Of a DNA stretch of 64,000 nucleotides, positions 22,638 through 33,640 are shown piece by piece; the first letter of the stretch is position 1; the number at the start of each line of letters is the position of its first letter. Both the position numbers and the translations under genes were made by a program. The notes under the pieces are model-generated. The model saw nothing but the letters and a program-made list of their open reading frames with translations, was not told where the DNA came from and made no database searches. The DNA lies in contig CM071570.1 of assembly GCA_036426205.1 (NCBI GenBank), positions 140,635,048-140,699,047 on the forward strand, given 5' to 3'. The stretch is from Ascaphus truei. Lineage: Eukaryota; Chordata; Amphibia; Anura; Ascaphidae.

Positions 22638-22828
22638 GTATATACTATTACAGTCTTTATTCTTATATGCTTCACCATTCATAGGATAAAACTAAAGAGG
22701 CAATTCAATATGCACCAAAGCAGCTGATCCTTCAAAGTCAATGGTTTTGTGTAATTACGTACCGACAAAGTGACATTTTGTTTCCTAAAAAAGCCTCTGG
22801 TAAAATGCCCTCCTTGGTCTTGAAAAGT

Positions 22829-22952
22829 TATATATATATATATATATATATATAGATATATATATATATATATTAAATATAATATAAAAAGGAAGCGACG
22901 CGGAGTTCTATATATATTATATATAATATATCTATATATATATATATATATC
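22829..22952. repeat. (TA)n palindrome
   Basis: Two TA-rich arms flank AAAAAGGAAGCGACGCGGAG, forming an AT cruciform-like structure. Confidence 0.8.
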
Positions 22953-24460
22953 CGATTTACATTTATTTTTGTCCATCAATATATGTCACAATTTAAAAGA
23001 AATGGCTTAATTGCCAAAGCTACAACACTACAATAAGTTCTTCTATAGTGTACACACAATTAGGGAGTGGTTATTTTTCCAAATGTTCCAGTTTATGTGT
23101 CCTAAACATGCAAGAAAAGAACGGGCAAAGTAATCACTGAAGAAAAATGAGCAATGTGGTATTCGGTGTTAAACTATAGTAAATACTGAACTTTGGGCTC
23201 ACGTCAAGAAACTGAATACTTACAATTTTGGTCTGGAAATTACTGAATAAATTGGTACGGTATTAGAAAGTACTATGGATATTGTATCTGATTACACAGT
23301 TAAACAAGAAGAGGAACATCTTTAGAAATAATTTCCCAGAAGGTTGTGCTGTCTGCATGTTATTGGGTCAGGGAGGGAGAGCTTCTTTTCAGAATGAATT
23401 CCCTTCTCTTAATAAAAATGTGTGAAAGAAAATGTTTAATTCACATGTAGCGGTAATCAGTACCAACAAGTACAATCACACTTTCACAGGAAGTCAGAGT
23501 GAACAAAGGAGTCATTTAAGGATGATCCAAAATTCTTGGCTGCAAGATAAAGCTAAAAATGGACTGTTATATTATAGTTGCAAAATAATGTATTGTATGC
23601 TTTTTTTTGCAATCAACAGCTCCTTAGTATTTTCTGACTGTACTTTACAGCATCAAAACATATTATGTCCTGCTCGCTTTGTAGCCACAAGCTGCTTAAT
23701 ACTACAAGGACATTTATTTATCATTCTGCATCAGCTTTACCATAAGAAATATTCCCCAGTAAATTCATTTTGTAATCGCTGAGCATTGGAGAACATTTTT
23801 TCAGTCCAGAATTGGTGATCCCTAAAACTGCCCTTTGTGTGCACTGCTCATCTCACCCACTCATCTTTGACTGACCATTAATGCATTTGCAGAGATACAT
23901 CCTCTTAATCTATAGGCTGCATCCAAGAAGGTGTAAGACATGTTTACAAAAATGTACAAAAAAACTAAGGCAGGAATGAATGAGATATTCAAATTAACAT
24001 TTCATCCTTCAAATCATTGTATCAAGGCTTCCATTATATTATTTGAGAAATAAGGAACCGTATACAGTGGGTTACTAGAGACTGTTTCCCACATCCTCCT
24101 TTAGAGGCTGTTGAATCCTAAAAGAAGATAATTTGATGCTGGCCCACTGCTAACACGGAGTGAAGTCTCTACAATAGAGGTCATGTTCCCATACATAGAT
24201 CAGACATGTCCTGCTGTCAGGTTGCAAGGATCAACCATGAAATGAAAAGGAAATGTAAAATACCTTTTAACTTGTGCATGGCAACCCATGGCAAGAATAG
24301 AAAATAAATGGCAAAGCATGTGGGAATATTTCTGCGTGAAAGATTCTGAATGAAAAAAAAGAAGAAGAGGGACTTGTAAAGAAATACGTAGTCAGGCACA
24401 ATCTAAAATGATATTATTTGTAGCATTTTAGCTTTGTTTGCTGCCTATCAAAACCCCCAG
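22953..24460. other. Unassigned AT-rich DNA
   Basis: About 1.5 kb without a recognisable gene, transposon end or tandem repeat. This is the longest apparently unique stretch. Confidence 0.4.
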
Positions 24461-25300
24461 CTCTAAGGGATCTGCGCCACAATTACAACGCGTTGTAGAT
24501 GGTATAAAGTCTACTTAACCTGCTGCATTGCTGGCCCCTCTAGCTGTGAAGGGGTTATCCCCATAGTTCGATAAATTGCTCCTGATATGACAAAGTATCG
24601 ATATACAGTATTATCAAATTGATCTAGATCCCAGTTAAAGTGTATGCAATCAATGACCGGGGGAACTTTTTACTTCCCTCCCAGCCCTGAGATCACTAAT
24701 ATAAAAGAGCTAGGACCACCTTATTCACAACCTCTTATAGCAAATCGACCCCCCTATAATCACACAACCCGATTAACGAATCAGAGAACCAGACTGGATC
24801 AGGAATAGAATGCACAGGACCAGCAGCCTCTGATGTACGAATGGGGAGAGATCCCAACTGCCCAGGGGACCCGTGACACCCACATATGGATGCTGTCTTT
24901 CCCCCCTGAAAACCCAACTGCAATATGTCTCTGCTGCGTTCATCTTGGCATTGAAGATAGCAAGTGGTCTGCTAGCAGTGAGATCTGAACCCCGATCTCC
25001 CCTCCACCACCTCAAAAAAAAAAACAGGTGGAATTGGGAGATGAATATTCATCCCATTCAGCAGCACCCAGAATCGAGACTGCAAATAAAATAAAATAAA
25101 AGGTCGGTGGACGTGGAGCATGGGGGGGAATGGGATGAGCATTAACCTTGTTCCCATTAAATATGTAGGGTCATAGTGAAGGAGTCTCTTCATAAACAAT
25201 TCCCATTGCGCCCTAATGGGAGTTGCAAGGCATTCAATGCCTTGCAGATCCCCCCGGGCAGAGATGGCATTTAAAAACAACAAAAAAAGATCCATGGCAA
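24461..25300. other. Moderately GC-rich unassigned DNA
   Basis: Short open frames exist on both strands but none resembles a known family. The palindrome GCAAGGCATTCAATGCCTTGC lies at 25227-25247. Confidence 0.3.
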
Positions 25301-25429
25301 ATGAAGATCAGGTGCATCGCATGAGCATGACATTGAAACGAAGCACAGAAGATGCAGCCGATATAAATTGTATAGGAGCGTTGCCTCACGCTTACCACTG
25401 GGGCTGGAGATGGAGATTTGCCTTTGGGA

Positions 25430-25760
25430 TGATGACCGCAGACGAGTCCCGTTTACACGCTCAGTGCGGTGCAGCGAGGCTGAGCGCTCCCGTATCTCGG
25501 CGCTGCCTCCATCTCTCCCTGATCCAGCAATGAGACAATGCAACCCCGGTCAGCCGAGGGGATGGAACGCGGGACCAGGAGGAGGCGCGAGGGATGGAGG
25601 GAGGCGTGGGCGCGCGCAGTGCAAGTGGATGGAATCACTGTGTGCGCGCGCCAGCCCCCCCCCCCCAACAAGAGTCCATGGACCGCGCGCGCACACCAAT
25701 GGCCAAGGGGTTCACAAGGCGCTCGCTGAGCTGAGTGAAGATTGCTGCGCTCTATGAACT
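25430..25760. promoter_or_regulatory. CpG-rich patch, candidate CpG island
   Basis: Dense CpG (GCGCGCGCAG, GTGCGCGCGCC, ACCGCGCGCGC) stands out against an AT-rich background for over 300 bp, with no transposon signature. Such patches mark promoters in vertebrates, so a first exon or a distal promoter is possible. No confident exon can be called on either strand. An unrecognised MITE is the alternative. Confidence 0.35.
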
Positions 25761-26699
25761 GTTCATTGCAAAGCTCAATTGGTCGACCCGATAACCCAAA
25801 AACGTGGGTGATAGTGCAGCTTATAGGGAGCAGTGTTGTTATGTCTACCGAAATTTCAGGAGACCTACAATGGCAGTGATTAAATGTTTGCGTGAAATTG
25901 ATTTTTGGGGGTTATTATTTTAAGGACGTGCATGTCTAGATGGCCATTGGGAAGGTTTCCTGTCCTTAGCTCGTGAATGCAAAAAGGGAGAGCGATATAT
26001 TAATGTGGACGTTTGGACGAAAACAAAAATGACAGTACGACTAACAACAATTATGAATAAAAAGTAAAATGATATCAGTGTCTATGTTTCATTAAAAAAA
26101 AAAAACCCTGTTCTTGCTAGGATCCTAAATCATTATATGGGCATAAAATATGTACCACTCATGCTAGAGGGAGCTACTTCCCAGCAATCCCTACAGAAGT
26201 CCCATATCCTATACAATTAAACCCCCACACACAAAACTTTCTGTGTAATACTATAGATACAGCTGGTCTTACAGCAGCCACACAAACATGTAGTGTACCT
26301 GCTAAATAGGTACAGTTGGAGATTGATAAATCCTGTAGTTTTTATATAAAGTGTTATAAATAGTTGTTTGCTGTTGAGATTATGCCAAGTGAATTAGTTG
26401 TATACCTCTTAAACTCAGCGTACAAAGCATCAAAATACAAATGTGCTTAGTGTGAGGTTAGGGTCACACATATTAATATACGATTTCGGAGGATGAATTA
26501 TGAGAGGAATTTTTATGGGAAATGCAAACGCTTGTATGGCTGATCACTACTATTTTCTTCTTTTTCTTTACATAGATTATACATGACCTCTAATCTTTCT
26601 TAACATTGAGCCAGAGCAAAAAGAAAATGTGTGTATCAACGCAAAAATATCAACTTGACGTGTTGGTTCGATATTTAAATAGTAATCGATTCAATGGCA
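25761..26699. other. Unassigned AT-rich DNA
   Basis: No gene or family recognised. Confidence 0.4.
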
Positions 26700-26823
26700 T
26701 ACAGATGCAGCGGCCGTTATTCAAACATTTACCTGGGTAAATGTTGTGTTATGCCGCGTGGTGTTGCGAGATGCTCCGTTGCAGACATAATGGCCCATCG
26801 GATTAACACAGCAGGAGTCCCTA

Positions 26824-27155
26824 CAGGGCCATCTTAACAGCATTATAGGACCCCGGGCAAAGCAGTGAACTGGGCCCTGCCTACACAACCACTTACAGGA
26901 ATTAAAATGTAAATTATCGATAAAATAAACTTATATTTATTGGTACCTCCAGACATGCAATGCAGACATGCCAATTCTCCGCTACAAGTCGTAATTTTTC
27001 TCCTTCTACCAAGTTAGCGGGAGATTTGAATGTTGAGTCGGGTGATCAGAAAATTAGTGTTAAATTCTGGTCTGTGCATAGATTAGCATGGGGCCCCTAT
27101 GCTCATGGGGCCCCCGGGCAACTGCCCAGCGTGCCCATGCGTTAAGACGGCACTG
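26824..27155. mobile_element. hAT-type MITE in family A
   Basis: Termini CAGGGCCATCTTAA and, reverse complemented, CAGTGCCGTCTTAA. Flanks AGTCCCTA and GGTCCCTG (6 of 8). The uninterrupted sequence is seen in copy 2 near 45336-45350, confirming insertion. Confidence 0.7.
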
Positions 27156-27496
27156 GGTCCCTGCTGTGTGTCCTACCAGGGTCTGCCTATCTGTAAGAGG
27201 GGCGCAGTAAGAGGGGCTAAATCAGTCACTCTAACTGCGCGCCTTTCACAGGCGATCGCAGGGTTTTAATTTAATTTTAGACATCATAGTAATGTTGCAG
27301 GGGGTCTCCAGATCTGATCCGCATTGATTTCAGGTCTGTGGACTCCCTACTTCCCGAGATACAGGCCCCGTTATGGGGTGCCTCATCTACACTAGTCATA
27401 AAATTATTTAAAATATGTAATAAGCACCAATACACAACCCACCCCTTGTACCCACACATGAAACCAATATTTATTTTTATAGACAGGATTGTCTGG

Positions 27497-27720
27497 GGGC
27501 CCTTGGGTGAACCCGTGGGCATCTGTGGGTCCTCAGGTGGTCCCCACGGGTATCTGGGGGCCCTCGGGTGGTCCCCGCAAGTCCTTGGGGCCCCCACAAC
27601 TGTGGGGCCCCAGTTCCTCCCAGCAGGTCCCCGTGGGTCCTCAGGTGGTTCCCGTGGGTGTCCGTGGTTCCTCAGGTGGTCCCCGTGGGTCTCTGCTGGC
27701 CTATGGTACCATTCCTGTAT
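27497..27720. repeat. GC-rich minisatellite, about 30-bp unit
   Basis: Units around GGTGGTCCCCGTGGGTGTC plus a GGGGGCCCTCGG variant. Related arrays lie at 45820-46190 and 46305-46535 in family A copy 2. The open frames here are repeat translations. Confidence 0.85.
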
Positions 27721-28121
27721 TTTAAAAAAAAAGCATGGCCTACATTTCAATAAACACACCTTCCCCCCCCCCCCCCACACCAAACACATACAGTACAGTA
27801 ATGGGCAAAATAACTATTATCCAGATATGGGTAATAGATCATTTGCACTTATTAAACACAACATTAGCCAGGCAGCATAAATAAAGTAAATAAAAACCGT
27901 TCTACCCCTGCATATGTGAAGGGCGTCCTCATCAACATACTGCAGGGCCCCGTTCTCCATTGCCAGAAAGCATACATAATAAATAGAATCTAATGGCCCC
28001 TAACCCCTTAATCACTATAGTACTTAAGGGTTAACCCACCCTACCCTACTACCCATCCGGGAGGCCTAACAACCCACCCCGGACCCACTATACCCACCCT
28101 GTACCCATTGATTGTTATAGT

Positions 28122-28277
28122 CAGTGGTTGACAAATCACCAAAAAATCTACTCGCCACACAAAAAAATCTACTCGCCACCTAGTACCAAACGTGTGCTGC
28201 TTGGGCCAATATTTACTCGCCCGGGGGTTAAATCCACTCGCCCGGGGCGAGCAAATGTATAGGTTTGTCGAACACTG
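28122..28277. mobile_element. hAT-type MITE with an exact 8-bp duplication
   Basis: Starts CAGTGGTTGACAAATC and ends TTTGTCGAACACTG. GTTATAGT occurs exactly on both sides (28114-28121 and 28278-28285). The site is empty in family A copy 2 near 46935-46950. Confidence 0.85.
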
Positions 28278-28448
28278 GTTATAGTAGTACAGTATACCCA
28301 TATAATAAGGGCATAAGCTACTATAGCAGTCAATGGTCACCCTAATACAAAAGCCTGAATGTCCAAAATACACAATAATAAAACAGATATAACAAGCACC
28401 TAAACACTCAAACTGTAAAATGAAAAGCAATAGGCAATCAATCAATTA

Positions 28449-28905
28449 GGATATAGTTCAGTCCGCGCTCTGGCTCTTTAAGGGTGTGGAATGTTGATTT
28501 GGTATACGAAACGCGCCGCGACTTGTGTTGCTGGCCCATATCTTTGTGACAGCCAGTATACACACAAGTGTATCGATTCCGATCACGATAACAATAACCT
28601 AAACGGACAGTCGTCCCAAGGACAGCTGCAGAGGGCTTCTTTTCCTGCGCATGCGCGCTACGCTTTCAGCCACGCTTACACTTGTGGAGGTCTGACAGCG
28701 CTACGGAGACAGCCCCAGCGCGCGGGACTGATTTCTGAGGACTGATACTGCCCCTGCACACCTCATGTGATGCCCCACCATAGAAGTTATCGTCGAGATC
28801 GGGGAATATTAAAGTTTTTATTCATGTAAGTTGTTGCTATCTTATCTTGTTGGTAATACACTTTATATCTCTTATCTCTGTGCGCTCTTGTGTTTCTCTT
28901 TTTTC
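28449..28905. mobile_element. 457-bp PLE-type insertion with 15-bp target duplication
   Basis: GCAATCAATCAATTA lies exactly on both sides (28434-28448 and 28906-28920), and family A reads through without it. It has no coding capacity. It contains CGAAACGCGCC, the degenerate remnant of a hammerhead 3' half, and a CpG-rich middle, and ends in CTTTTTTC. The 15-bp duplication and pLTR signature match the insert at 18775-19245. Confidence 0.7.
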
Positions 28906-29706
28906 GCAATCAATCAATTACCTAAATAAAACCACTAGCCAACCAATCAATTAAGGAATCACACCACTAGCCCAAAAAATAAATGTAATAGCTAAAAGAA
29001 CTAACCAACACAACAATTAATTAATACAACCAGTAGACAACACCAATTTAAACCAGTAGCCAACAAAATACATAATTAAATAAAAAATGCAAAACAATCT
29101 GAAAAAAAAATTCAAGCCATCACAATTCTAAACAATTTAATCTAAACAATTAAAATACATAGAAAATATAACAGTCAATAGAAGAAAGGTATTTTCCAAA
29201 AAGTTAATTGGCTATTATTGAATTCATCTGTACCCTAAACAGGCACATATTAATACATTAGCAGTCAATGGGCAATGAAAAACATAAAAAAAAGAAAAAT
29301 CCAATGAAAAAACCTGTAAAAATAAAAGTACATACATTCAATATTTCTCTTACCTTTAGAAGCGTTGGCCCTCCGAATCCCAGGGAATCAGGAAGCTCTG
29401 GTCCGCTGACGACACGAAACACAATCCAACGGCATCCACAGTGAAGATCCTAGCCAGGTAACAAAATTCTTCTTTCTTTATCTGTGTCTATTTCTTTAAT
29501 TTATTTATCTTCTGTCTTCATCTGTCAATCCAATAGCCACATGTTAAATCCACGATGTTGACATGTCAGCTTCTTGAGCTCAAATGAGCCTTCACTGCCT
29601 TAAATATGGCCTGTGACATCACATTTGATTGGCAAATGGTTCTCACGCCTGTGATTGGCTGTAAGAATCATGTGTCATTTTTTTTGGTGACGTCATGTAA
29701 TAAAAA

Positions 29707-30240
29707 GATCACTTGTGAGCACATTCACATATCTTAGACAGGTCTACAAACCTGCCTTTCAACCATTATCACCTAGCATACAGTGCTTCCATCGCAGCAA
29801 GGGATTCTGGGAAATGACATGCAAATGAGCACACAATGTGTCACCTTTTGCCTGAAATATCCATTCACATGGAGCCCATATAAGCTACATATAAACCTAC
29901 CCAGCCTAGAAATAATGCATAGCAAGTATAAACCAACCTCACACTGATGAGACCATTATGGTTGAAACATGTCTGTAAGTGGTTTGACTTGCTTTGCTAG
30001 TCCCATGCTGTGCTTAAAAGCTGTGTAAACAGTGATGCATTTGCTTATACTGTATGGGCTCCTTGTGAATAAATATTCCAGGCAAAAGGTGACACATTGT
30101 GTGCTAATTTGCATGTAATTTCCCAGAATCCCTTGCTGCGGTGGAAGCACTGTATGCTAGGTGATAATGATTGAAAGGCAGGGTTGCAGATCTGTCTAAG
30201 ACATGTAAATGTGCTCACAAGTGATATTCTTTATTGGCTA
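29707..30240. mobile_element. PLE terminal unit with inverted arms
   Basis: Arms 29707-29882 and 30046-30227 are reverse complements with small differences (CACTTGTGAGCACATT, CAGTGCTTCCAYCGCAGCAAGGGATTCTGGGAAAT, CACACAATGTGTCACCTTTTGCCTG). The middle holds a hammerhead motif. A partial copy in reverse lies at 31040-31371. It is probably two pLTRs meeting head to head. Confidence 0.6.
29930..29985 (+). ncRNA. Type I hammerhead ribozyme motif
   Basis: The core CTGATGA (29944-29950) is perfect. Stem II is GACC-ATTAT-GGTT (29951-29963). GAAAC (29964-29968), AT, then GTC (29971-29973) gives a two-base-pair stem III and the usual C17 cleavage site. Stem I pairs ACA (29941-29943) with TGT (29974-29976), then an internal loop ACCTC/AAG, then AAACCA (29930-29935) with TGGTTT (29980-29985). 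All conserved bases are present. The very short stem III matches what is described for PLE terminal-repeat hammerheads, which work best as dimers. It would self-cleave the element RNA. Activity is inferred from sequence only. Confidence 0.75.
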
Positions 30241-30740
30241 TATGCTAACGGTGGAGGTTTTTGTTGCCTTTTTAAGTCCTGAAAGGTGACAACAGGACAA
30301 TATACAGGATCCAGAGGTCCACGGCATCTCTCAAATGGAAGAACCAGTTCCACAGCAAAATCTATAAGAACAAAGAGACAGAGAGCGCACGCCCCATAGT
30401 GTAACACTGTAACATTTAATATGGGGAAGGAAAGGTGGGGGGATTAAAAACACTCACAATGTACAAGTAAAAATAAAGCAGTATGTGATATATAATCACC
30501 ACCAAGGCAGGTAAACTCTTGTATCAAGTAGGCAGTCCAACAACGACTGGAACCAGGCTCCCGACAGCGTTGATTCCTCGGGTTCACTTGAAATCCTCCA
30601 TTCAATGTGGTATAAGAGCTGTCCTCAATATTACACTGTGCACTCCCCGGCCGTAAAGGATGCACGCAGCGTGATGACGTAGTGTCGTAAGGTACGTCCC
30701 TGACGCGTTTCGTCGCATCAAAAGCAACTTTATCAAAGAT
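30241..30740 (-). mobile_element. Further PLE terminal repeat
   Basis: On the minus strand, GTTGC-TTTTGAT-GCGAC-GAAAC-GC-GTC (30703-30729) is a hammerhead 3' half with a good stem II, though the core reads TTTGATAA instead of CTGATGA. No coding sequence. Ends are not resolved. Confidence 0.5.
30698..30735 (-). ncRNA. Degenerate hammerhead motif
   Basis: Stem II has five pairs, then GAAAC-GC-GUC with the canonical cleavage triplet, but the 5' core is mutated and stem I is weak. Confidence 0.4.
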
Positions 30741-30749
30741 ATATATATA

Positions 30750-30808
<59 letters not shown>

Positions 30809-30953
30809 ATATATATGTGTATATATATGTATCAGTACCGTGTTAGCCGAGCTTCAATAATCAAAAAATAAATAGATGATACCGTTCTGTGGCTAACGAA
30901 ATGCTTTTATTTGTGCGAGCTTTCGAGATACACTGATCTCTTCTTCCGGCGAT

Positions 30954-31016
<63 letters not shown>

Positions 31017-31020
31017 TCAT
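30741..31020. repeat. (TA)n runs flanking a PLE 3'-end fragment
   Basis: TA repeats at 30741-30827 and 30956-31016 surround 30828-30955, which is near-identical to 33013-33140 (GTATCAGTACCGTGTTAGCC ... CTCTTCTTCCGGCGAT). Confidence 0.85.
30828..30955 (-). mobile_element. PLE 3'-end fragment
   Basis: Same 128-bp sequence as the 3' end of the minus-strand PLE at 33013. On the minus strand it includes GAAGAAGAGAT-CAGTGT-ATCTCGAAAG, a hammerhead-like stem II and GAAA. Confidence 0.75.
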
Positions 31021-31039
31021 CAACACATTTTAAGTTATT

Positions 31040-31371
31040 GTGGGTGAAAAGGCCACAAAAACCTCCACCGTTAGCATATAGCCAATAAAGAATATCACTT
31101 GTGAGCACATTTACATGTCTTAGACAGATCTGCAACCCTGCCTTTCATCTATCACCTAGCATACAGTGCTTCCACCGCAGCAAGGGATTCTGGGAAATAC
31201 ATGCAAATTAGCACACAATGTGTCACCTTTTGCCTGGAATATTTATTCACAAGGAGCCCATACAGTAAAGCAAATGCATCACATGTTTACACAGCTTTTA
31301 AGCAACAGCATGGGACTAGCAAAGCAAGTCACACACTTACAGACATGTTTCAACCATAATGGTCTCATCCG
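31040..31371 (-). repeat. Reverse partial copy of the 29.9-30.25 kb PLE unit
   Basis: Reverse complement of about 29944-30255. It contains the same hammerhead (31344-31371 on the minus strand) but with the core changed to CGGATGA, and sequence homology stops at the core, removing the stem I partner. Confidence 0.75.
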
Positions 31372-31439
31372 GAGGGTACTGCTTATCTCCGGGTGGCTGT
31401 ATAAAGGCAAGCTGAGCTGTATATGAGGCTCTGCAAGCC

Positions 31440-31580
31440 AGGCTTCATAGTCAACGATTGCGTCAACCTGTCTGCGCTCCTGGTTCTCATAGGGCAGTCC
31501 ATATTCACGGCACTTGTCCTTCAGCTGAGCTCGGGGTCCTCATGGTGAGAGCCTTCAGCTCGCTATGGTTCAGTCGCAGC
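31440..31580 (-). pseudogene. gag: Gag start of a gypsy-type element (fragment)
   Basis: The minus-strand translation gives LRLNHSELKALTMRT, then after a frameshift LKDKCREYGLPYENQERRQ and VDAIVDYEAWLAEP, a short helical N-terminal domain of the kind that opens gag in some vertebrate gypsy elements. It directly follows an LTR-like block on the same strand. Only this start remains. Confidence 0.45.
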
Positions 31581-31589
31581 ATGAGGTGG

Positions 31590-32653
31590 TGTTACAACTT
31601 GGTTAACTGTGCACTACTGTTGTGTTCAATATCTTAGTCCCAGGAACTCGCAATTCCCTACAGAGGTTCCCACTATATTACAGTGGTAATTACAGTACCA
31701 CTGTAATACAGGTTCAGTTCAATCCCGCCGCTGCCACTAGTAAAATTATAGCGTTGTCACGGTAGACTTATGACAAGATATAATGAACACCCCAAATATC
31801 TGGGTTGAACACTGAACGAGGCTTAGATATAATAAAATATAATTTATTCCTTAAAAAAAGGTGAACACTAGACAATATAGTACAATTAACAGACAAAGAA
31901 GGCAACACTTACTTACGGTTGGGGAATGGAGAAGTATCAGCTAGCAGAATTCTCCATCAATCCCGGGTGACATTCCAGGTGGAATATGAGAAGCACAACT
32001 AAAAACTGTAGGGTTGACAGTTTATACCCTGTGCAAGACCCATTCTTAACATGAATACAGAACAATGGTGAACCAATTTCTGTATCCAATCCCTAACGTG
32101 GGAGACGCACAGACTAACCAGTGTCCTCCAGGTAATTAGTTCATGTGTACTGGGACTCTATGGGTTAGCCCATAAGTATAAATCGGGGCAACGATCAGTT
32201 TACTAAATGAAGTATCTGCATTGTTTGTAGGTGTAGGCATAACAATTACAAACCCATCTCCAGGTTTGATGATTCTCCGCCCTCAGGAACAATTAGACGC
32301 AGAGTCGTTGACCAATATGGCTCCTAGACTTTGCAAGGTAAAACAATCAGGCAGTTAACTTTTTGATCACCGTGCTTAGGCTAATCTCGCCGGCTGCCTT
32401 CTATGACCTATTAGCCTAGAGCATGGCGTCTGCAAAGGAATCTCTGCAGGATTTTATCCCTGCCTGGGAACACACAAAATTAAAGGTGACAACATGGGAA
32501 CAGGGGAACCTACATTTTTCAAGGTATAACAAGGTGCAAACCACATCCTGGACGCATCAGTCCAGTTAACCCCTTGTCTCTCTGGTGAGGTCAGGGGATG
32601 GCCATATGGGGTGCAACCCCTTTAATACCGGGCCACCCCCTTTCTCCCTCTAC
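31590..32653 (-). mobile_element. Gypsy-type LTR (5' LTR of the fragment above)
   Basis: On the minus strand it begins TGTAGAGGGAGAAAGGGGG and runs about 1.06 kb to just before the gag start. No target duplication could be tested because the internal region is cut. Confidence 0.45.
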
Positions 32654-32995
32654 ACTAATACTCCTTGTTTTTCCATCCCTATACACCAATAGGGACCACA
32701 AAGTATCCACACACACTTTTAGTTGTGCTACAAATACTCATTCCACACACCACCACACCATTTTTATGCCACTCCCACTCCACACACACCTTTTGTAAGT
32801 TACTGTATAGGACTGTGGGCTTCCATTCATTTTTTATTCACATAGATACACATACACACACTTTCTTCACTTGGCTTTCAGGGAAACCTTTTGACACCTA
32901 CTAGCCATAAACACATTCCACACCGGGGGGAAGGACCAGCACAAGAAACAGTTCCAAGAGGAACTGTATTAAGATAACCTTGCTTCATTCATAAT
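32654..32995 (+). mobile_element. PLE 3' untranslated region, plus strand
   Basis: CA-rich CACACACTTT-type tract followed by GGGAAACCTTTTGACACCTA and CATTCCACACCGGGGGGAAGGACC. The last ~105 bp is the reverse complement of 33147-33245, so two PLE ends converge here. Confidence 0.6.
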
Positions 32996-33012
32996 GTTTG
33001 AAATCTTATATA

Positions 33013-33640
33013 TGTATCAGTACCGTGTTAGCCGAGCTTCAATAATCAAAAAATAAATAGATGATACCGTTCTGTGGCTAACGAAATGCTTTTATTTGTG
33101 CGAGCTTTCGAGATACACTGATCTCTTCTTCCGGCGATGTTACAATGAATGAAGCAAGCAAAAGGTGTACTTAAAAACAGTGTCTCTTGGAATGTTATCT
33201 GTGCTAGTCCTTCCCCCGGTGTGGATGTGTTTATAAATAATGGCTCAATGGCAGGGAGGACCATTACAACATAGTGTGTGAGAAACCCCATGTCTGCATT
33301 AAGTCCACTTGTTTTTGTGTCAAAGAGTCTTATCATTCTGAGCTCAAATGTTTTCCGTTCTTGGGTGCGTTTGAACATTCCATTGAGGATTTTGATTTTT
33401 AAATCATTTATGGAATGATCTGGTAGTGAGAAATGATGTCCCACTGGTGAGCAGTATCTTCCTTCTTCGTGGTGTCACCTGCTCTTGCACCCATCCATGA
33501 CGCTGCTCTTCTGGGAACCCGATGCAGGCGCTCTTGCCGGCGCTGTTACATTGGGATTGACAAATCTTATATGGATTCAACCCGGACTTTCTCCTTTTGA
33601 AGTTTCCATGATCAAACACATTGGAAAAATCTGGTACCAC
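33013..33640 (-). pseudogene. PLE C-terminus and 3' end, minus strand
   Basis: A 132-residue frame starts with GHHFSLPDHSINDLKIKILNG and continues FKRTQERKTFELRMIRLFDT and GLNADMGFLTHY. This is the block that follows the GIY-YIG catalytic strands in PLEs. Upstream, NSHRHDGCKS near 33490-33520 is the end of the nuclease arginine helix, in another frame. The GIY-YIG core and reverse transcriptase are gone. The frame runs on into the 3' region with the TATCTCGAAAG hammerhead-like stem. Confidence 0.75.

Larger units (their letters stand above)
26700..29706. repeat. Family A repeat, copy 1 (~3 kb)
   Basis: Colinear with 45218-47760 and partly with 42826-43812. Shared landmarks in order are: GATGCAGYGGYCGTTATTC; AATGGCCCATCGG; CACTCTAACTGCGCGCC; CGCATTGATTTCA...TTCCCGAGATA...GCCCCGTTATGGGG; a GC-rich minisatellite; ACCCTGTACCCATTGATTGTT; many short 'AACCACTAGCCAACCAATC' units; then TTACCTTTAGAAGC...GGCCCTCCGAAT. 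I recognise no coding domain and cannot name the family. This copy carries two hAT MITEs and a PLE-type insertion. Confidence 0.65.

Noticed and set aside
25216..25757. Overlapping frames over the CpG-rich patch
   Set aside because: High GC lowers stop frequency; no recognisable domain, no convincing splice sites, and frames are open on both strands.
27277..27880. 170-180-codon frames on both strands
   Set aside because: They cross the ~30-bp GC-rich minisatellite and family A sequence, and the equivalent frames are broken in copy 2.
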